Source of the DNA: Epiperipatus broadwayi
Taxonomy: Eukaryota > Onychophora > Udeonychophora > Euonychophora > Peripatidae
Direction of reading: 5' to 3'
NCBI GenBank assembly: GCA_028023455.1
Contig: JAQFVV010012668.1
Location: 1,056,001-1,120,000 of the forward strand
Length of the DNA: 64,000 bases
Part shown: piece after piece, positions 45,521 to 59,666 of the stretch
Layout of the letters: each line of letters opens with the position of its first letter
Position numbering within the stretch: the stretch's first letter is position 1
Made by a program: the position numbers and the translations under genes
The notes under the pieces: generated by a model
Told to the model about the DNA's origin: nothing
The model's database searches: none
Seen by the model: only the letters and a program-made list of their open reading frames with translations

Positions 45521-47559
45521 CAAATATATGTTTTTAATGTTAATATAAATACAATTTATTAATGAATTATACATATATAGGCACATATTTTAATTTATAA
45601 AAGTAAATATTTTTATTTATAAAATTTCATTTCATAACTCCAGAAACCACAGCACAGTACATAATTATAACACATTAAAATTATTTAGGATTCACTTTTT
45701 ATTTATGATATACATTATTACCATTATTTGAATTTTTTTTTTCAGCTGGAGTTATTAAAAAAAAAAAAAAAGATAAAAATATCGGAAAGAAACGGGAAAA
45801 TTAACTAGATATTTTCACACCTTCTTTCATTTACAAAAAATGATTGGGTTAAATGAAAATTATATATTTATTTTACTAAATAGTTGAAATCCAACGTAGA
45901 TTGCTCATTTGAGTATAAAATATTTTACAATATGAATATATATTAAAATAATAGTTTGATGCAAGCAGAGGAAATCATTCCCATTTGAGCACGTTATGAT
46001 TAATTACATAAAGCACAGCTTTGATTTTTTTTTTATTGTTTTTTTTTTAAAAAAAAGAGTTAAATTTCTAATGAATACAAGCCTTTGCACTTATTTTGAT
46101 TTATCAGCTGTCATATAAATCTCATTGCTTGCATTTTATAGAAGTTGGAAAGATAGATACATTTGTTGTTTGAAAAAAGAATTTATAATTTGGATGCACT
46201 TTTGGGGGAGAGTTTAGCTCAACAGATATTAACATTTCAATACATATACATTTATCCGTCTTTAATATTTTAATTACATAAAATACTTAATTTGTTTTAT
46301 TATAATCACTATTATGATGAACACCATAATTATAAAATAAATGATTAACAACACTGAATAATCATTGATTATTTAATGGAATAGAAGAGAGACTGGATCT
46401 TAACTTTTAAAAAATGATAATAAACTGAAATGTGTAAATGTGAAATGTTGATTAACAATTATTGAACAGAACCTTTTCCCAAAAAAAATTATCTAAAGTA
46501 CAAAAAAAAAAAGGAAATTGTACTTATTTTAATAAACATCAAAATAAGTACAAATTCCTTTTTAGCAACAAATATACTTTATCTCTTTAACTTCTATAAC
46601 ATTACAGTTAATAGAAATGAAAGATAGTATATACAGGAAATAGAGTATATAGGAAATAAAAGTAACATGATTATGCAATAATGGTAGTAGCTGCCCTTTG
46701 CTTGACATTCTCTTAGTACAATTCATTTAATGCCTCAATTATGCTGCAGAATAAAATTTAATGGACCCATATATCATAATATACAGAGAGAAATATTAAG
46801 GAGATTTCAAGCAATGGTTAATGTTACCAGTTTAATTCAACAGATATATAAGTTTAAATTCTAAACATTATAATCAATTTTAAAAAATATGGATTAAAAA
46901 TAGATATAATTTTTATTACATTTTAAATATTTATCAAATTTAATACACATAAAGTGTCTCTATAAATTGTTAAATTTGACAATATCAGAGGAGCATTAAG
47001 TAGGTCATAGATCTCTTTATTAATTTTCAATTTTTTAATACTATTTTTGAGAGGACATTCTTACTGTTCCATTTTCAAATGCCAGATATGGATTTCTTAT
47101 TGGATAACTACGTTCCAAAACTTTAAATAGCAATTTTGTAAATGTATAGAAGAACTCTTTTGATTTTATAAAGGAGTAATTTGGATTTTATTAAATTTTG
47201 AGGAGCAAAATATCTTTTACTAATTCCATTTCGATTTGATCACAAATTTATTAATAAAAAGTACATCCAAATATATTTATAAAACTTTCGTTTGTATAAT
47301 TTACCTAAATGTCCTCCAAATCATTTGAAACAAAGATCTTGTCAAAACTGTATATTCATTATTTTCTAATTAACAAAGGAACATATCTTCTAACAATCTG
47401 TATTTATACATAAAATCTCTTTTACAAATTCACTCACCAAAGTAAAACAATCACCCTGCTCCAATATATTTGGAATGGCTAAGATCATAAAAACAATCAA
47501 TATGTTCTTCAGCTTTCTGAATGTGATATTATTGAATCCACTATTATGAAATAATATCT
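45521..47559. other. No recognisable gene
   Basis: AT-rich spacer with homopolymer tracts (e.g. A-run at 45,759-45,771). The right end may include unrecognisable upstream sequence of the LINE remnant that follows. Confidence 0.5.
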
Positions 47560-47830
47560 CCAGTGGATTAAACATGTAAAAAAAATGAACACTAGAAGAC
47601 TTGCTAAAAGAGTATTTTATGATGAACTTAAGCATTATTTTTGTAGGAGAGGTCAACCCCATCTACAATATAAAGATTATCTCAAGGACAGTCTAAAAAA
47701 GTGCAATGACAATTGTTGCCATTGAAAAGATATGGTAGAGAATATAATACATTGTAGAGCTGAAATTAGATATGGAGAAGTTTTCTACTCAAGAAATTAA
47801 GAGGCAGCATTCTAAAATATCAAGTAAATG
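47560..47830 (+). pseudogene. LINE family B remnant 2: C-terminal block only
   Basis: Plus strand: LQWIKHVKKMNTRRLAKRVF, ELKHYFCRRGQPHLQYKDYL, KDSLKKCN and DMVENIIHCRAEIRYGEVFY. This corresponds to the WxGHVxRM...ELxxGxRxxGRPxLxYKDxLKxxLKxC...WExxA block at the end of family B. No RT is seen upstream, so it is a 5'-truncated copy. A few stops and one shift break it. Confidence 0.7.
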
Positions 47831-50800
47831 AAAAAATAAACCAGTATGTTTTATATGTGGACATATTTGTGGTTCACAGATTGCCTTGTATAGTCATAAC
47901 AAAATTCATTTTCTGCACTAGTTTTTATCCTTCTTTCTTTTTTCTTCTTTGTTTGAGTTGAGAATGGCAATACTCAGTTATGAATGATTGTTTAACTTGT
48001 TTTATGGTATTATTTTTTCTAATGCATGTTAAAAATATGAAGATTAAACACATGACCATATTTAATATGTAAGAAATCATGAAATGTTAAGATATAATTA
48101 TATACCCCATTGATAGTTATTACAAATGATTAATTTAATAGACATCCCAATAATCCCAATATTCATAATATTTGGTAGCAATTGCTTTCATAAACTTTCT
48201 TAAAATCAACAAAGAATTTACATATTTATGGAATCATGATTTTTTCTTTGACAAAATTTGTCTTGACTCAAATATTTAATTGATGGAGGAGTGATTACAT
48301 TTTAAATATTTTTGATATTCATCCATTATTACTTTGTGTAAACAAAGTACATAAATTCAAAATTAAATAAATAGTTAAAATTAAATCAAAAACTCACTTC
48401 CAATAGTTTCCCCACCAAAAGACACTTCTCAAGTGCAAGGAAATATAACGCAAAACAAATATATTGAAGCCGCATATATGTATATGAGTGACTCTATATA
48501 TCTGCTTCATTTTTAAATAAATTTAACTAAAACTGTTTGTTGTGTGTAAGTAGGCATGACTAGTCATGTAAATTGCATTTAAATATAATAAAGTCAATTC
48601 ATTTTTAGTTTAGTCCTATCAGTTTAGTCTATATTGCCAACTATTATATATATATATAACAAGCAGGTAACAATTAATTGCACTTGTTTAAAAACATTTT
48701 CTTTTAAAAAAAGTAGTTACCTTTATTTTAGGTATATAAATTTATTCAATTTCTTTTGCCAATTTATTAAAATTCTGACTAAAAGATTTAAATCAGTTTT
48801 TACTAAAACTAACAAAAAACTTTTTTTTGTTTTGCTTTAAACTAAAAAAAAAAAATTAATTTTGTTAGTAGAATATTTTATTTTATGTTAATGTTGATAT
48901 CTTTACAGTAAAAGTTTTAATTTAGAAAAAATATATACAAAATTATTCAATAATTATAATGATTGGAGCATTAAGTAAACAACAATTGTCCAAAAAAAAA
49001 ATGAACAGACTCAATTAATAAAAATAAGAAATGTTAGTAAAAATAAAAATTTTTATTAAGGACAACTGGAATTATTTAATAAAAAACAAACAAATTTTTA
49101 ATCAGTGAAATTTCTAAAAAAAAAATAATTAAAGATTAACATGGAAACCTTCTGCTTAGCTTAGTAAAATGTTGTTAGGTGACTTCATACCAATAATCAC
49201 TGAAAGTTCTGGAAGAAAAAATCAGAAGATAAATATCAAGAATAGTGAGGTAGACAACTGATCCCTCCAGTCAACTATGCCTCTGGAAGAGTGTGATTCA
49301 GCATTCCCACATGAAGTCTATATATGCCCTTGCAATTAGAAAGCAGCAGTTTATTTGTTGTTGTAAGAAATACCTGGCTTGGCAATGTTGAAAAAAAAAA
49401 CAAAACATATTGTCCAGTTGTAATTTTACCAAGAATTCCGAAAGAATAGACATAAAATGCTCAAAAAATATTCTGGTATAACAAAAGTCTTTCTAATTAT
49501 AAACTCAATTAATAAATAATCAAATACTTTCTAAATTAAGAAGCTTCATCAGCAACATAAAGTATTTCAATGTATCTTGAGAAGTGATTTTTTTTAAAAA
49601 AAAAAAGGTTTTCTAAGAAGGTATTAAAGCACTGCCTGAAAAGTATATTAAAAAGGAATTCCTAAATAAATAAAAAAAATCTCTAAAGAAATTAGGCAAA
49701 CAACTTATCAATATAACTATGTTTCAAACCCTGCATATAAGAGATTGAGCACTTCGGACTTTCACCATAGATTCTTACCATAGAAAAACACTGGTAACTT
49801 ATTCGTATTCTGTTTCTACTAATTTAGGTCATAATTTTTGTATAATACCTGTATTTTGTTAATTTTATTTTATATGCTTGTTTCTGTTTTAGTGTTAGAA
49901 TATGTTTTAAATTAGTCCCTTGTATTTTATGAATATATATATGTATATATTATAGAACAGTAGGGTGACATTTGTACAAAAGTTCTTTATAAAAAAAAAT
50001 GTTAACTCTAGCAATCTTGTTGATTTATCTAGATTGTATTGAAAAAATTATAAATTATTTAAATATTGCACTACCCTTGGCACATTACTCATATTTTATT
50101 TAACTTTTGAATAGTTTTATATTTTTAATATATCATTCATTTGTAAGATTAAATAAGTTAGGGGTAAAATTTCAGATCAGTTAAAAAATATATATAAACA
50201 AAATAAATGCAGGATAAATGTTAGAAAGTTATCTATTTCATTTATCCAAATAAAAGTTTTGCATGATAATATGTTAGCTATGATATGTTTAATTTTTTTC
50301 TAAAGTCCATTTAATTAACTACAGCAAGTATGAATGAGTTTAAATTTTGTTAAATGATTTTTTGGCTATTCATATCAAAGTACACCTCAACAACATTATA
50401 AAAGAGTACATATATTTGTGTTCATAATCTTGGAATGAGTTATTTAGTTCAATTGTTGTTAATTCTATATTTTAATCAAGTGAGGGATTCCTCGGGCTGT
50501 GTGTAAAACTCATATTTGTATATGACATATGATCGCTTGTGTGATATGTGAAGCTGCCATTTCATGTTTGAGACATATAAATCTTTAAATTCCAGGCCAT
50601 TCCTTTAATATTTAATAAGAGATTTTATTAATATTTTCTTATTAATCTGTACCTATTTTTGTGTATTAAATATTTAAGCAGATAACTATATAACTATAGT
50701 TGTATAACTGATATGTTTTCTTTTCTTGCTATATGTCCACACAAAAGCTGACATACAATCTATATTTTGATATTTGTTAACTGGGTAACTCTTCTTGCAG

Positions 50801-52179
50801 CCTAGCACCTCAATGAATTATTTTTATATTTTAACAGTATACTTGAAGACCACCTTTTTTGCCTGAAAGCATTATATACTGAATGTTTTAACTATAAAAA
50901 TGCCATAACCTATAGATCATTTCATGGACATTCATTTATAAATATATATATATATATATATATTGAATTCTAATTTGGCATAACTGTGCTTGTAAATTGT
51001 TTATGTTTCAAAATATTCCTAGATAGTTATGTTATCCATCTAGAGATCATTGGAATATGTGAGATAATAGAGTGCCCATGTTTCACACACATAGTACACC
51101 ACATAATGTTAAATCAATGATTTTAGAAAGCATATGTACTCTTAAGAAATAGTAATGCCTATGCAGACAGATTATGATTTCAGTCTCCAGTCATGATAAC
51201 TTTATAGAATGAGTTAAATTTGTATAAGAGGGTAAGCAGTAATTTATATTTACAATTGAATTAAGATCAATGTTTACCCTATAGTTTAAAGTTTCAATTA
51301 AACATGCCTTCAATTTATTAATCTAAAGTATTTACATAGTTATCCTGGATTCCGATCTTATGCAATACACCCTATTTAAAAAATTATTTGGGTCCAAACT
51401 CCATTTAATATAAGAATCTTTTGTATTTGCAGATAAAATGCATTTATAACTATTTCCTTTGTTATTGTTATAATATAAATAAATTTAAAATGCTCATTAT
51501 CTGTGCATCTTCTGTTATTCATATTTGTAATTGATGTATTTATAGTTATTGTAGTTGATTTTAGAGTCTTGTCTCTTCCTAATCTAGTGGAATATATGAA
51601 AAAAAAAATGGATATGAATGTCAAGTATGGTCACCACATGAGGATTCCCCTGGAACTGTAGATAATAATATTTGGCTTTGTATTGTTTCTGGTAAGGTTT
51701 TATGTATGTTACATACACACACAGAAGTTGAATGATCATTTTCCTAGGTTTTAAAATTGACTTTGTTATGTGCAGATTATCCCACTTTCCCAAATTTTAA
51801 TTCATATTCCATTTTGATATTACAGTTAATTAGGATAGAAGGTGAAATTGTGGGAAGAGGCTGATATATATTTATTTGCGTTGAATTACTTTGTACAAAG
51901 GAAATCTGATACGATAAGGCAGTCATTTGTAGAGAATTTGTAATTTAATTTTGACTATAGATTTAATTACAAATTAATGTATTTGGTTTATTATATTGAC
52001 TAATTTAGCTACATCTAAATCCCATTAATTTTTTAAGTATATGCTTTTATCAAGCAAATCTCTTAAAAAAGCATTTACTGAGTATGTATTTCTTAAAAGA
52101 AAATGTATTCTTTTTAAAACGATGTTTCTATTCTTTGGAAGAATAATAAATTAAATGTGTTCATAATAAATACAGATTT
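47831..52179. other. No recognisable gene
   Basis: AT-rich with a long (TA)n tract at 50,942-50,963 and several poly-A runs. Slightly less extreme stretches (49,140-49,400; 50,460-51,800) have no long open frame or known motif; minus-strand open frames at 51,376-51,793 show nothing recognisable. Confidence 0.5.
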
Positions 52180-53900
52180 GAAAGCAACAGTTCAACGACT
52201 GTCAAAAAGGCTTAAAATGAATGGTGGATTATAAATGCAAAGGAGATACAGACATTCTCTGATCAAGATCATTTAGATTTTGTTGTTGATGCACTGAAAA
52301 CAAAATATGGATTTCAGAAATGATCTTACAATGTTATTAAATCCAGAAATGACATTATATTACAAAATAACAGTGATATTTCAAACCGTTAAAAAAGTAT
52401 TTTGATGGTCTTTTGAATAGAAATAAAAGAAATAAGGTGGCAATTTTTAATGACATATCCATTTTATCTATTTATTTAGATATAGACCCAGATATTCAAA
52501 ATAGTGAAGTCAAATAGCTCTTTATAATCTTAAAAATGAAAATACTGCAAGTCCTGATAAGATACCTGGACATTATATAATACTGATATGATAACTTCAA
52601 AAGTATTGTAATTTTTCAGTAATATATGAACACTTCTACTGTTCCAATTTTTAACAATAAAAGAAATACACAGAATTGCAATATTTATCATGCAATATTA
52701 TTATTATCGACTATAATAAAATTACTTTCAATGATTTTGTTGAGTAACCAATCATAGATAAATAAATAAATAGTTTTAAGAGATTCAATGTGGTTTTAGA
52801 GAATCAAGAAGCAGTGCCAGGAGCACATTGCTTTCATTGATTTGATAAAGGTGTTTGACTCAATTAATTAAATAGATCTGTGGTATTGTTAGAAATTAAT
52901 TGATTATCTATCAAAGTTTATTTAAAATTATACAGCTTCTACAAGATGGAATGAGAGGAAGTGTTATTACTACATGTGGAAAATCAAAAACATTTAAAAT
53001 GAAAAGTGGTGTTAAACAAGAATGTGTATTTTTCCATGACTGATTTCAATATTTATGACTATAGTCTTTGGAACTCTTTAAAGATGGCTAAATGGATCAA
53101 GGAGAGACATAAGTTTGATGGTGGAATTTTTAATTAGCATCAATTAAAAGCAAAACCAAATAAGTCATTTTCTTGGAATTGGTATTTTCAATATAATGAT
53201 GATTGTGTTACTTTTACTATTTGAAAATATGATGTAAAAATGTTTTTAATTCAATATATAAAGCTTTTGGTTAAGTAATTAAGATTCAATTGAAGGAAAA
53301 TCTCCAGCAACTTTTGGTTAGACTAGTTATCAACTTGAACATAGAAGTTGAGTTTATAACATAGACTCTAATATACCGTTGTTTAAAAAAAGTTTAAAAG
53401 TTGGGTATTTCATGATCATAAAATAACTATTGTAATTTATTTTTTATTATATGAAAGTGAGATAGTGACACCCTATTGATGCAATACAAAGGCATTAGAA
53501 AAGCTTTATTTAAAAATATTTAGTAAAATTTTCTAAAATATAATGGCAAGATTATAAGACAATTTTCTAGGATCTTCAATTTGCAGGGTGTGATACCAAT
53601 ACCAAAGACTGTTATTGTAAAGTCATATCACCAGTGAATTGGACATGTAATATGAATGAGCATTACAATGATCCTTATACTATTTTTTATATAAAATTTG
53701 AGAATGGTTTTCATGGGAAAGGCAGACAACATTTACATTATAGAAAACACAGATATTTTATAATAGTACAATATTGTTTTCGGTGGAAAGGTATGGCAGA
53801 GAAGAGAATACTTTGAACAGTTACAGTTAAACACATTCTAAAAGTATTTCAGAAAAAAAAAGTTTTTTACAGAAGTTAAATATGAATTCATAAAAAGTTC
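52180..53900 (+). pseudogene. LINE family B remnant 3: RT to C-terminus
   Basis: Plus strand, in order: ENTASPDKIPG (52,537-52,570; the GKAPGxDGI motif), FRESRSSARSTLLSLI near 52,796-52,845, then QEHIAFIDLIKVFDSIN (first catalytic Asp, with the following Asp kept). GVKQECVFF (about 53,010; GVxQGCVL), QYNDDCVTFTI (53,190-53,222; the YxDD catalytic pair intact) and the C-terminal WTCNMNEHYNDPY, ENGFHGKGRQHLHYRKH and KGMAEKRIL (53,640-53,816) follow. Many stops and frameshifts lie between. No tail was identified. Confidence 0.75.
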
Positions 53901-54252
53901 AAGTAAGGAAAGTAATAGAAATGATCACCATTAATGAACTTTAAACTCAAAAGTCTACCAATCTATGCACCAAACAAAATATGGACAGCAGATTTGTTAT
54001 ATTTCATAATGAAAATTATAAGTTATCATCTGGTAAACTATTTCTGTTTTGCAAAAAGTATTGTATTTTACCCCTATATTTAGAAAATTAGTAATGTTCT
54101 TCCTCTTCCACGATCAATGAAATAAGCACTGAACTCTATAGTTTCAAAAAAAAAACTCTATAGTTTCAATCTTGCTTCAACAGCCACACTTACACTTTCT
54201 CTGTATATGTACAATATTAAAGATTTTAAGACTTCTCATTCGATAATTTAAT

Positions 54253-54465
54253 ATACAAAATTAACAAAGTGTATGACACACTTGAATGAGAAGCTATAAA
54301 GATACACAAAAATTATTACACGCTAAGCGCTTTCGAGGCCTTTTGCCTCATGGTACCGCTATGAATATGAGGCAAAAGGCCTCGAAAGCGCTTAGTGTGT
54401 AATAATTTCTGTGTATCTTTATAGCTTCTCATTCAAGTGTGTCATACGCTTTGTTAATTCTGTAT
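54253..54465. mobile_element. 213-bp palindrome with GC-rich core
   Basis: Arms of about 99 bp (54,253-54,351 and 54,367-54,465) pair with only a few mismatches around a 15-nt loop. The inner arms are far more GC-rich (gcgctttcgaggcc) than the neighbourhood. The 14-mer tctgtatatgtaca occurs at 54,200-54,213 and 54,459-54,472 as direct repeats. Each arm, read outward from the loop, shows ATGAGGC-aaaa-GGCCTCGAAAGCGC, i.e. the second half of a hammerhead CUGAUGA, a stem II and GAAA. The layout resembles the inverted Penelope termini at 19,786-20,352 although the sequences are unrelated. Confidence 0.8.
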
Positions 54466-54472
54466 ATGTACA

Positions 54473-55439
54473 TAAATATACTTCGAAAATAATAGAAAAC
54501 TTACCTAAACATAATTTTAAGTGTTTTGTAATTTTCTTGTATCAGCTGATAATTTTGTAATCAATTTATTAAGTTATAAAATATGAAAAAACAAAACAAA
54601 CTATAACAATGAACTTGTGTAGTAATTTAAATATTGGAATAAAATAAACGATAAGTTAATTTTCTAGACAGAGAGAAAAAAGAATTGTTTTATTTCGATT
54701 GTTAACTCTGATTTTCCTTTTATTGCTAAATTTGTAATCAATTTGTCAAACAAAACATGAAGAAAATTTAGCTACAACAGTGAACTTATATAGTAATTTA
54801 AATATTGAAATAAAATGGTAGTATAATACGTTAATTAGCTAGACAGACAAAAAAAACCTGATTTAATTCTGATTAATTGTTAAATTAGACTGTTTTTATT
54901 GGCAGTATAACAGACAATTACTTTCAGCTACTGAAAATAATGTTTGCTGAGCATAAATTTACCACATTACATGGCTGAAAAGAAATCTCATTTAAACACA
55001 AAGCTTTAGCAAATCCACACACACATAAACAAAAATCGTAATTAGTAACCATACACTAAAATGTTTGACCTCAAAGTTTAAATCAATGGACAACACTAAT
55101 TATAATTAATATCATGTTAAAGAAATATTTTTCAACTTCAACTAGTTTAATGCTATATTAGTCGAAGTAAAAAGTTATTTAAAGTAATCATGGCAATAGA
55201 AATTCCAACTGTTAACAAAAAATACAGCAATTACATCAAATATGATCAAATGCTCTTAAGAAAAAAAAAAGTCATGAAGTTAAATAAAAAAAAAGACTGT
55301 AAATAATATACATTAAGGGCTGAGAAACTAGTATTCTATGCAAATTTATTTATATATGTTATAATATAACGAATATTTCTGATCTTATATATAGACATTT
55401 CATCTGATTAAACTATCTGATCATATTAAAAATAAATTA
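54473..55439. other. No recognisable feature
   Basis: AT-rich. The stretch 54,535-54,850 contains two loosely similar blocks (attttgtaatcaattt..aaacaaaac..taatttaaatattg), about 190 bp apart, suggesting an old local duplication. Confidence 0.45.
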
Positions 55440-56050
55440 TAACTATTTTCTGGATATCCAGATGATGTAGTTGGTTTTCAAATTAAAAAATGCTTAAAAG
55501 CTTCTGGAAATACTGTAAGAAATATTAGGTAAAAGCAAAAAAACAAAATAGGACTATATATAAATACTAAAAAAATACATGTTCAATAACTTTTACATAA
55601 GAAGAAAATAAAGACTGAACAGAATTTATAGTTAAAAATATTATTAGTAATATTATTAAATAGAAATCAAAGCATAATGGATAAAATTAATCATAGAATT
55701 AAACTTCATCTAAATGCTTTTGTTAGATATAAAACTTAGAATTAAAAAAAAAATATCTCAATATATTTGAAAAAAGTTTTTAATAGATGAAAAATTCAGA
55801 AAGAGATTTTAATCATATAATGATATAGAAACAGATGTCCATGGAAATAACAAACAAGAATTAAAAATGAAAGCAAATAAATTAAAAGGCTTAAATGCAA
55901 CTGAATGAACACATTGCTAGAGATAAGTTTAAAAATGTGCTCCAAGTAACTATAAATAATTTAGAAAGAGATAACATGTGAATAAATGGATGAGCAGAGA
56001 AAGTAGATTAAACTTGGAGAGACCTTCATACTATAATGAATTGACAATGT
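55440..56050 (+). pseudogene. RTE-type LINE copy 3, decayed 3' part
   Basis: Plus strand: PDDVVGFQIKKCLKASGNT (the FADDVVVFAN palm with the Asp pair kept), INTKKIHVQ, then DKINHRIKLHLNAFVRYKT. The last aligns with EEINHRIKLGWSAFGRNNL of copy 1. It closes with SRLNLERPSYYNELTM, aligning with the final RRRWIKLGETFILQWIDNG. Large pieces between (about 55,780-55,980) are barely readable. No tandem tail is left. Confidence 0.75.
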
Positions 56051-58189
56051 TTAAGAGTAATATTAATAATATATGTATCCACAACATAATAGATATTATA
56101 TATGTCTATGCATATTTTATATATGTGTAAGAACAATTATGTGTATATTGTATTAAAACTAAGTAATTTAAACTATTTCAATTTTATTTTTTATACATAT
56201 TATATTTATGTGTATTATACACTTTAACTTTATAAGACCTTTTCTATTATAGCAAGCAGGTACTCACCACATTTTCCTTTCAATAAATACATTAATGATT
56301 ATTCTTTATTATGTTAAAAATTATTACATTTCTCTTAACCACATATATACTTTAAATTTAAGAAAATTCAATACATAACTTTTTTTTTTTAATAAAAGAA
56401 CATGATAATATCCATCTTTTAATTTTTCACTTTTTTCTATTAGTGTACCATAGTCTTATATTTCCAAAAATTTATAAGTAATGCACAATACTGATTTCAT
56501 ATAAACAGTTGAAGACTGGTGACAAAAACATACATTTTGATCAACTACACCAATGTATTTAGTACACATAGTTCTTCAAGTTTAACATAAGATTAAAATA
56601 TATAAAGATTATTATAGATAGATTTGAATTATATTGGATTAAGAGTTTTTATTTGAAGTTAATAAAATATAATTTCTAACTTAAAAAAGGTCAGTTTCTT
56701 GGCACATAATATTCAAACATAGCGATTGTCAAGTTATGTTTCAAAACAGGAATATTTTAGTTTGATTCAATATTCTGTACCACATTATAGGACAGAGAAA
56801 ATGATTAAAAACTGTTTGCCTATTTATTATAAGGTAATTTTTGTGAATACATCATCATCACTAAAAAAATACACATGAAAAAGCAAATACAAACTAATAG
56901 CATGAAGTATTAAAAAAAAATTGAAGACTTGATTGATTGAAAAATAATCAATAACTATAATTTCTAAAATATATATGTTTAAATATGCATTGTATTTTTA
57001 AACCCAAAGAATTTAATCAAATATTCTGTATATTTTTATTTTGAATTCAGCTATGAAGTAATTAAGCTGACAACCACTTAACAACTAAAACAGCAGCAAT
57101 TTGAACATGTAACACATAACAACAAAATTTTATTTATTTGATCCCCTATACACTAAAATTGGACAACTTTAGGCTATTCTCTAACCTAATCTACTTCTCT
57201 ATTTAAAAAAATTGTGGGGAATAAAATAAAATACTCCACATTTAATTTATAGAGAATCAAACATCTAAAATACCATTCTGTAATACATATCCTCAACTTT
57301 CCATAGGTTGGGTGCTTAAATCAACATAAAAATAAACTAGGAATATCTCAATACATCTGAAACCCATTTGAATATTGTACTTTTATTTATATATTAAAAT
57401 AGTTAATAAAATTCAAATTACATTTAAAAAAATAATCTATGATATTACCAAAAATAGTAAGTATGAAACCAAAAAAAAATTATTTTTCATATGCATTTAT
57501 AATCTTTATTTTTCTTTAAAATAAAAAAAAATAAAAATAGCATTTTCACAAAATAAACAGTTGAATATTTATATATCAACAACAAAAAAATTCAATCTCT
57601 ATTTATAACTATCTTAGTTAAATTGGAAAAACCAAGGATTAATGAAATAATGCAATCTTTAAAGATTTCATTGAGTGCAACAGCAGAAATACTTTATTTC
57701 TCTAAAACTAAATAGAAAGGTAAATAATATTCAACAAAGAAATATAAAATAAACTTAAATTTAAAAAATCTAAGTGTAAATGATAATTTCTGGGATTTAC
57801 AAATCAACTTAGTATTACAAAATCTAACAGTATTTTTTTAAATATAAAATGCACTAAAATAAATATTTATTAGAAATAAATATTTCCCAGATTTTATAGA
57901 TAAACTTAATAACCTTTATATTTTATGATATTTAGGATCATTGAAATAAGTCTAGTTCAAGAAGATTGATAAATACTTGTAAACAAAACAAAATATTGTA
58001 CTTTTAATAAGATATATCTTTTAATCTGTCTGGATTAACAATTTTCCTAGAATAAGGTAAAATAAAGTAAGTGTTGTGTTTGGTCTGAATTGCAGACTCA
58101 AATTGACAGTTATTAAAAATATGAACACTCAAAGTTCAGTTAATGTGATTTATTAGTATCAAATATATTTACATAATATATAATCAATA
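56051..58189. other. No recognisable gene
   Basis: Very AT-rich spacer with poly-A/T and (TA)n tracts. Nothing recognised on either strand. Confidence 0.55.
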
Positions 58190-58760
58190 AACATAATGCC
58201 ACATATATAAACTTAGTTAATGCAGGGCTGGTCATGCTCAAATGACTGGACTCACTTCTAGTGGAATGTAATAGCTTGCCTTGTGAGTTTGTACAGTGAC
58301 TCTTCTGGTTGTAATAGACAGCTTGCCTTGAGTCAGCCCTAGTCATTACAGCTTCCAGACCTATTGTGGACTTGCCTCATTGTGATAGACTTATAGCATA
58401 TAGACTATAATAAAAATGTTCACTGTTAGCAGTGGTTTCAATTGAGAACATGTCCCATCATTTAGGTTAGACAGATGTTCCATGCCTTACCTCTAAAAAG
58501 GTTGACTAATTATTGCCAGATCCCCAACCTTACTGGCAGCAATCAGATTCAGAGAACATGACTGCCTATTGTTCATACTAACCATTGGCTGTGTTTTATT
58601 ACTTTGTTTACACATTGATTAGCAGCAGTGAATGCTCAATCCAATCAGATAAGTAAGGGATCTAGACTAGTCCATTTCTGGAGGCAAGGTGAAATAGTCA
58701 ATAAGCATTCTATCTCTTACACCATCAATATAAAGCTTCCATGCATATTATATAGTGCTG
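58190..58760. other. Compositional island, possible unidentified repeat
   Basis: This is noticeably richer in G+C than its flanks and poor in homopolymers. It has internal similarity: gtaatagcttgccttgtgag at 58,267 and gtaatagacagcttgccttgag at 58,311. No open frame beyond a 68-codon minus-strand one and no tRNA-like promoter was seen. It could be a solo LTR or an unknown SINE-like repeat. Confidence 0.35.
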
Positions 58761-59666
58761 AGACTTAAATATTGAATGTAAATATTAAAGTGATAATTAA
58801 TTTTAATATTTACAGCACATTCTACATAATCGACAGTAGAGAATCTTGTTTCAATAGTATTAAAGAAAAAAGCATTTACTGATTATTCACGTTGTTGTCA
58901 TATTATTAAATATAAAAAAAATAATCAGATCTTTTTTTTCCTTTTCATTTCCTTGAAAAATATTAAACAATTTTCAATAATATTTTGTACAATGTAGCAA
59001 TAAAAGATGACTTATTCATTAAAAAAGTTAAAGTTTTCAGTTACTACTTTTTGAAATAAAATAAAAATCATGAAGTAATTAAAACAATTGACTTAAGAAA
59101 GATACAGAAACATGGTCTCATGTTAGTTTTATATAATTATAAATGTTGGCTAAATTGTATTAGTTATTTTAAATGGTAGCTCAAGTTAAATTTTAAAATG
59201 ATGATTATAAAAATTTAAAGGGCCTCCTCATAGTTTTAATCACTTTTAGAAATGGTCAAATTTTAGGGAGCTAGATTAATAGTATTGCACCTATATAACA
59301 ACATATAATTTTTAAACGCAAAAATCTAAATAATACTCATTTATTTGAATTTTCAGATAAAACTAAAATTCTAAATTAATCTTTAATAAATCCATTTTAG
59401 ATCAAAGATCTTTCCAAAAATAGTGAAACATAGTCTAATATCAACCACTGAAAAAATAAAATTCAAGATTTTCTTTCTCACTTTTATCTTCAATAAAAAC
59501 TAATTAGATATCTTTTTATCTAATAATATTGGATTGCTAATTAATTAATTCTATATAAAATCCATAAGATGGTAAGACTTTTGCTGGTGGATACATTTGA
59601 AGATCTTTTAGGCTAAATTTTATGCAAAATGATTTACCTAATTTTAATTTATTTATATACTAAGAT
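58761..59666. other. No recognisable feature
   Basis: AT-rich spacer between the compositional island and the compound hairpin. Confidence 0.55.

Noticed and set aside
50460-51800. Less AT-extreme region with minus-strand open frames as a possible gene.
   Set aside because: Frames are short and hydrophobic with no conserved block or splice-flanked exon pattern.
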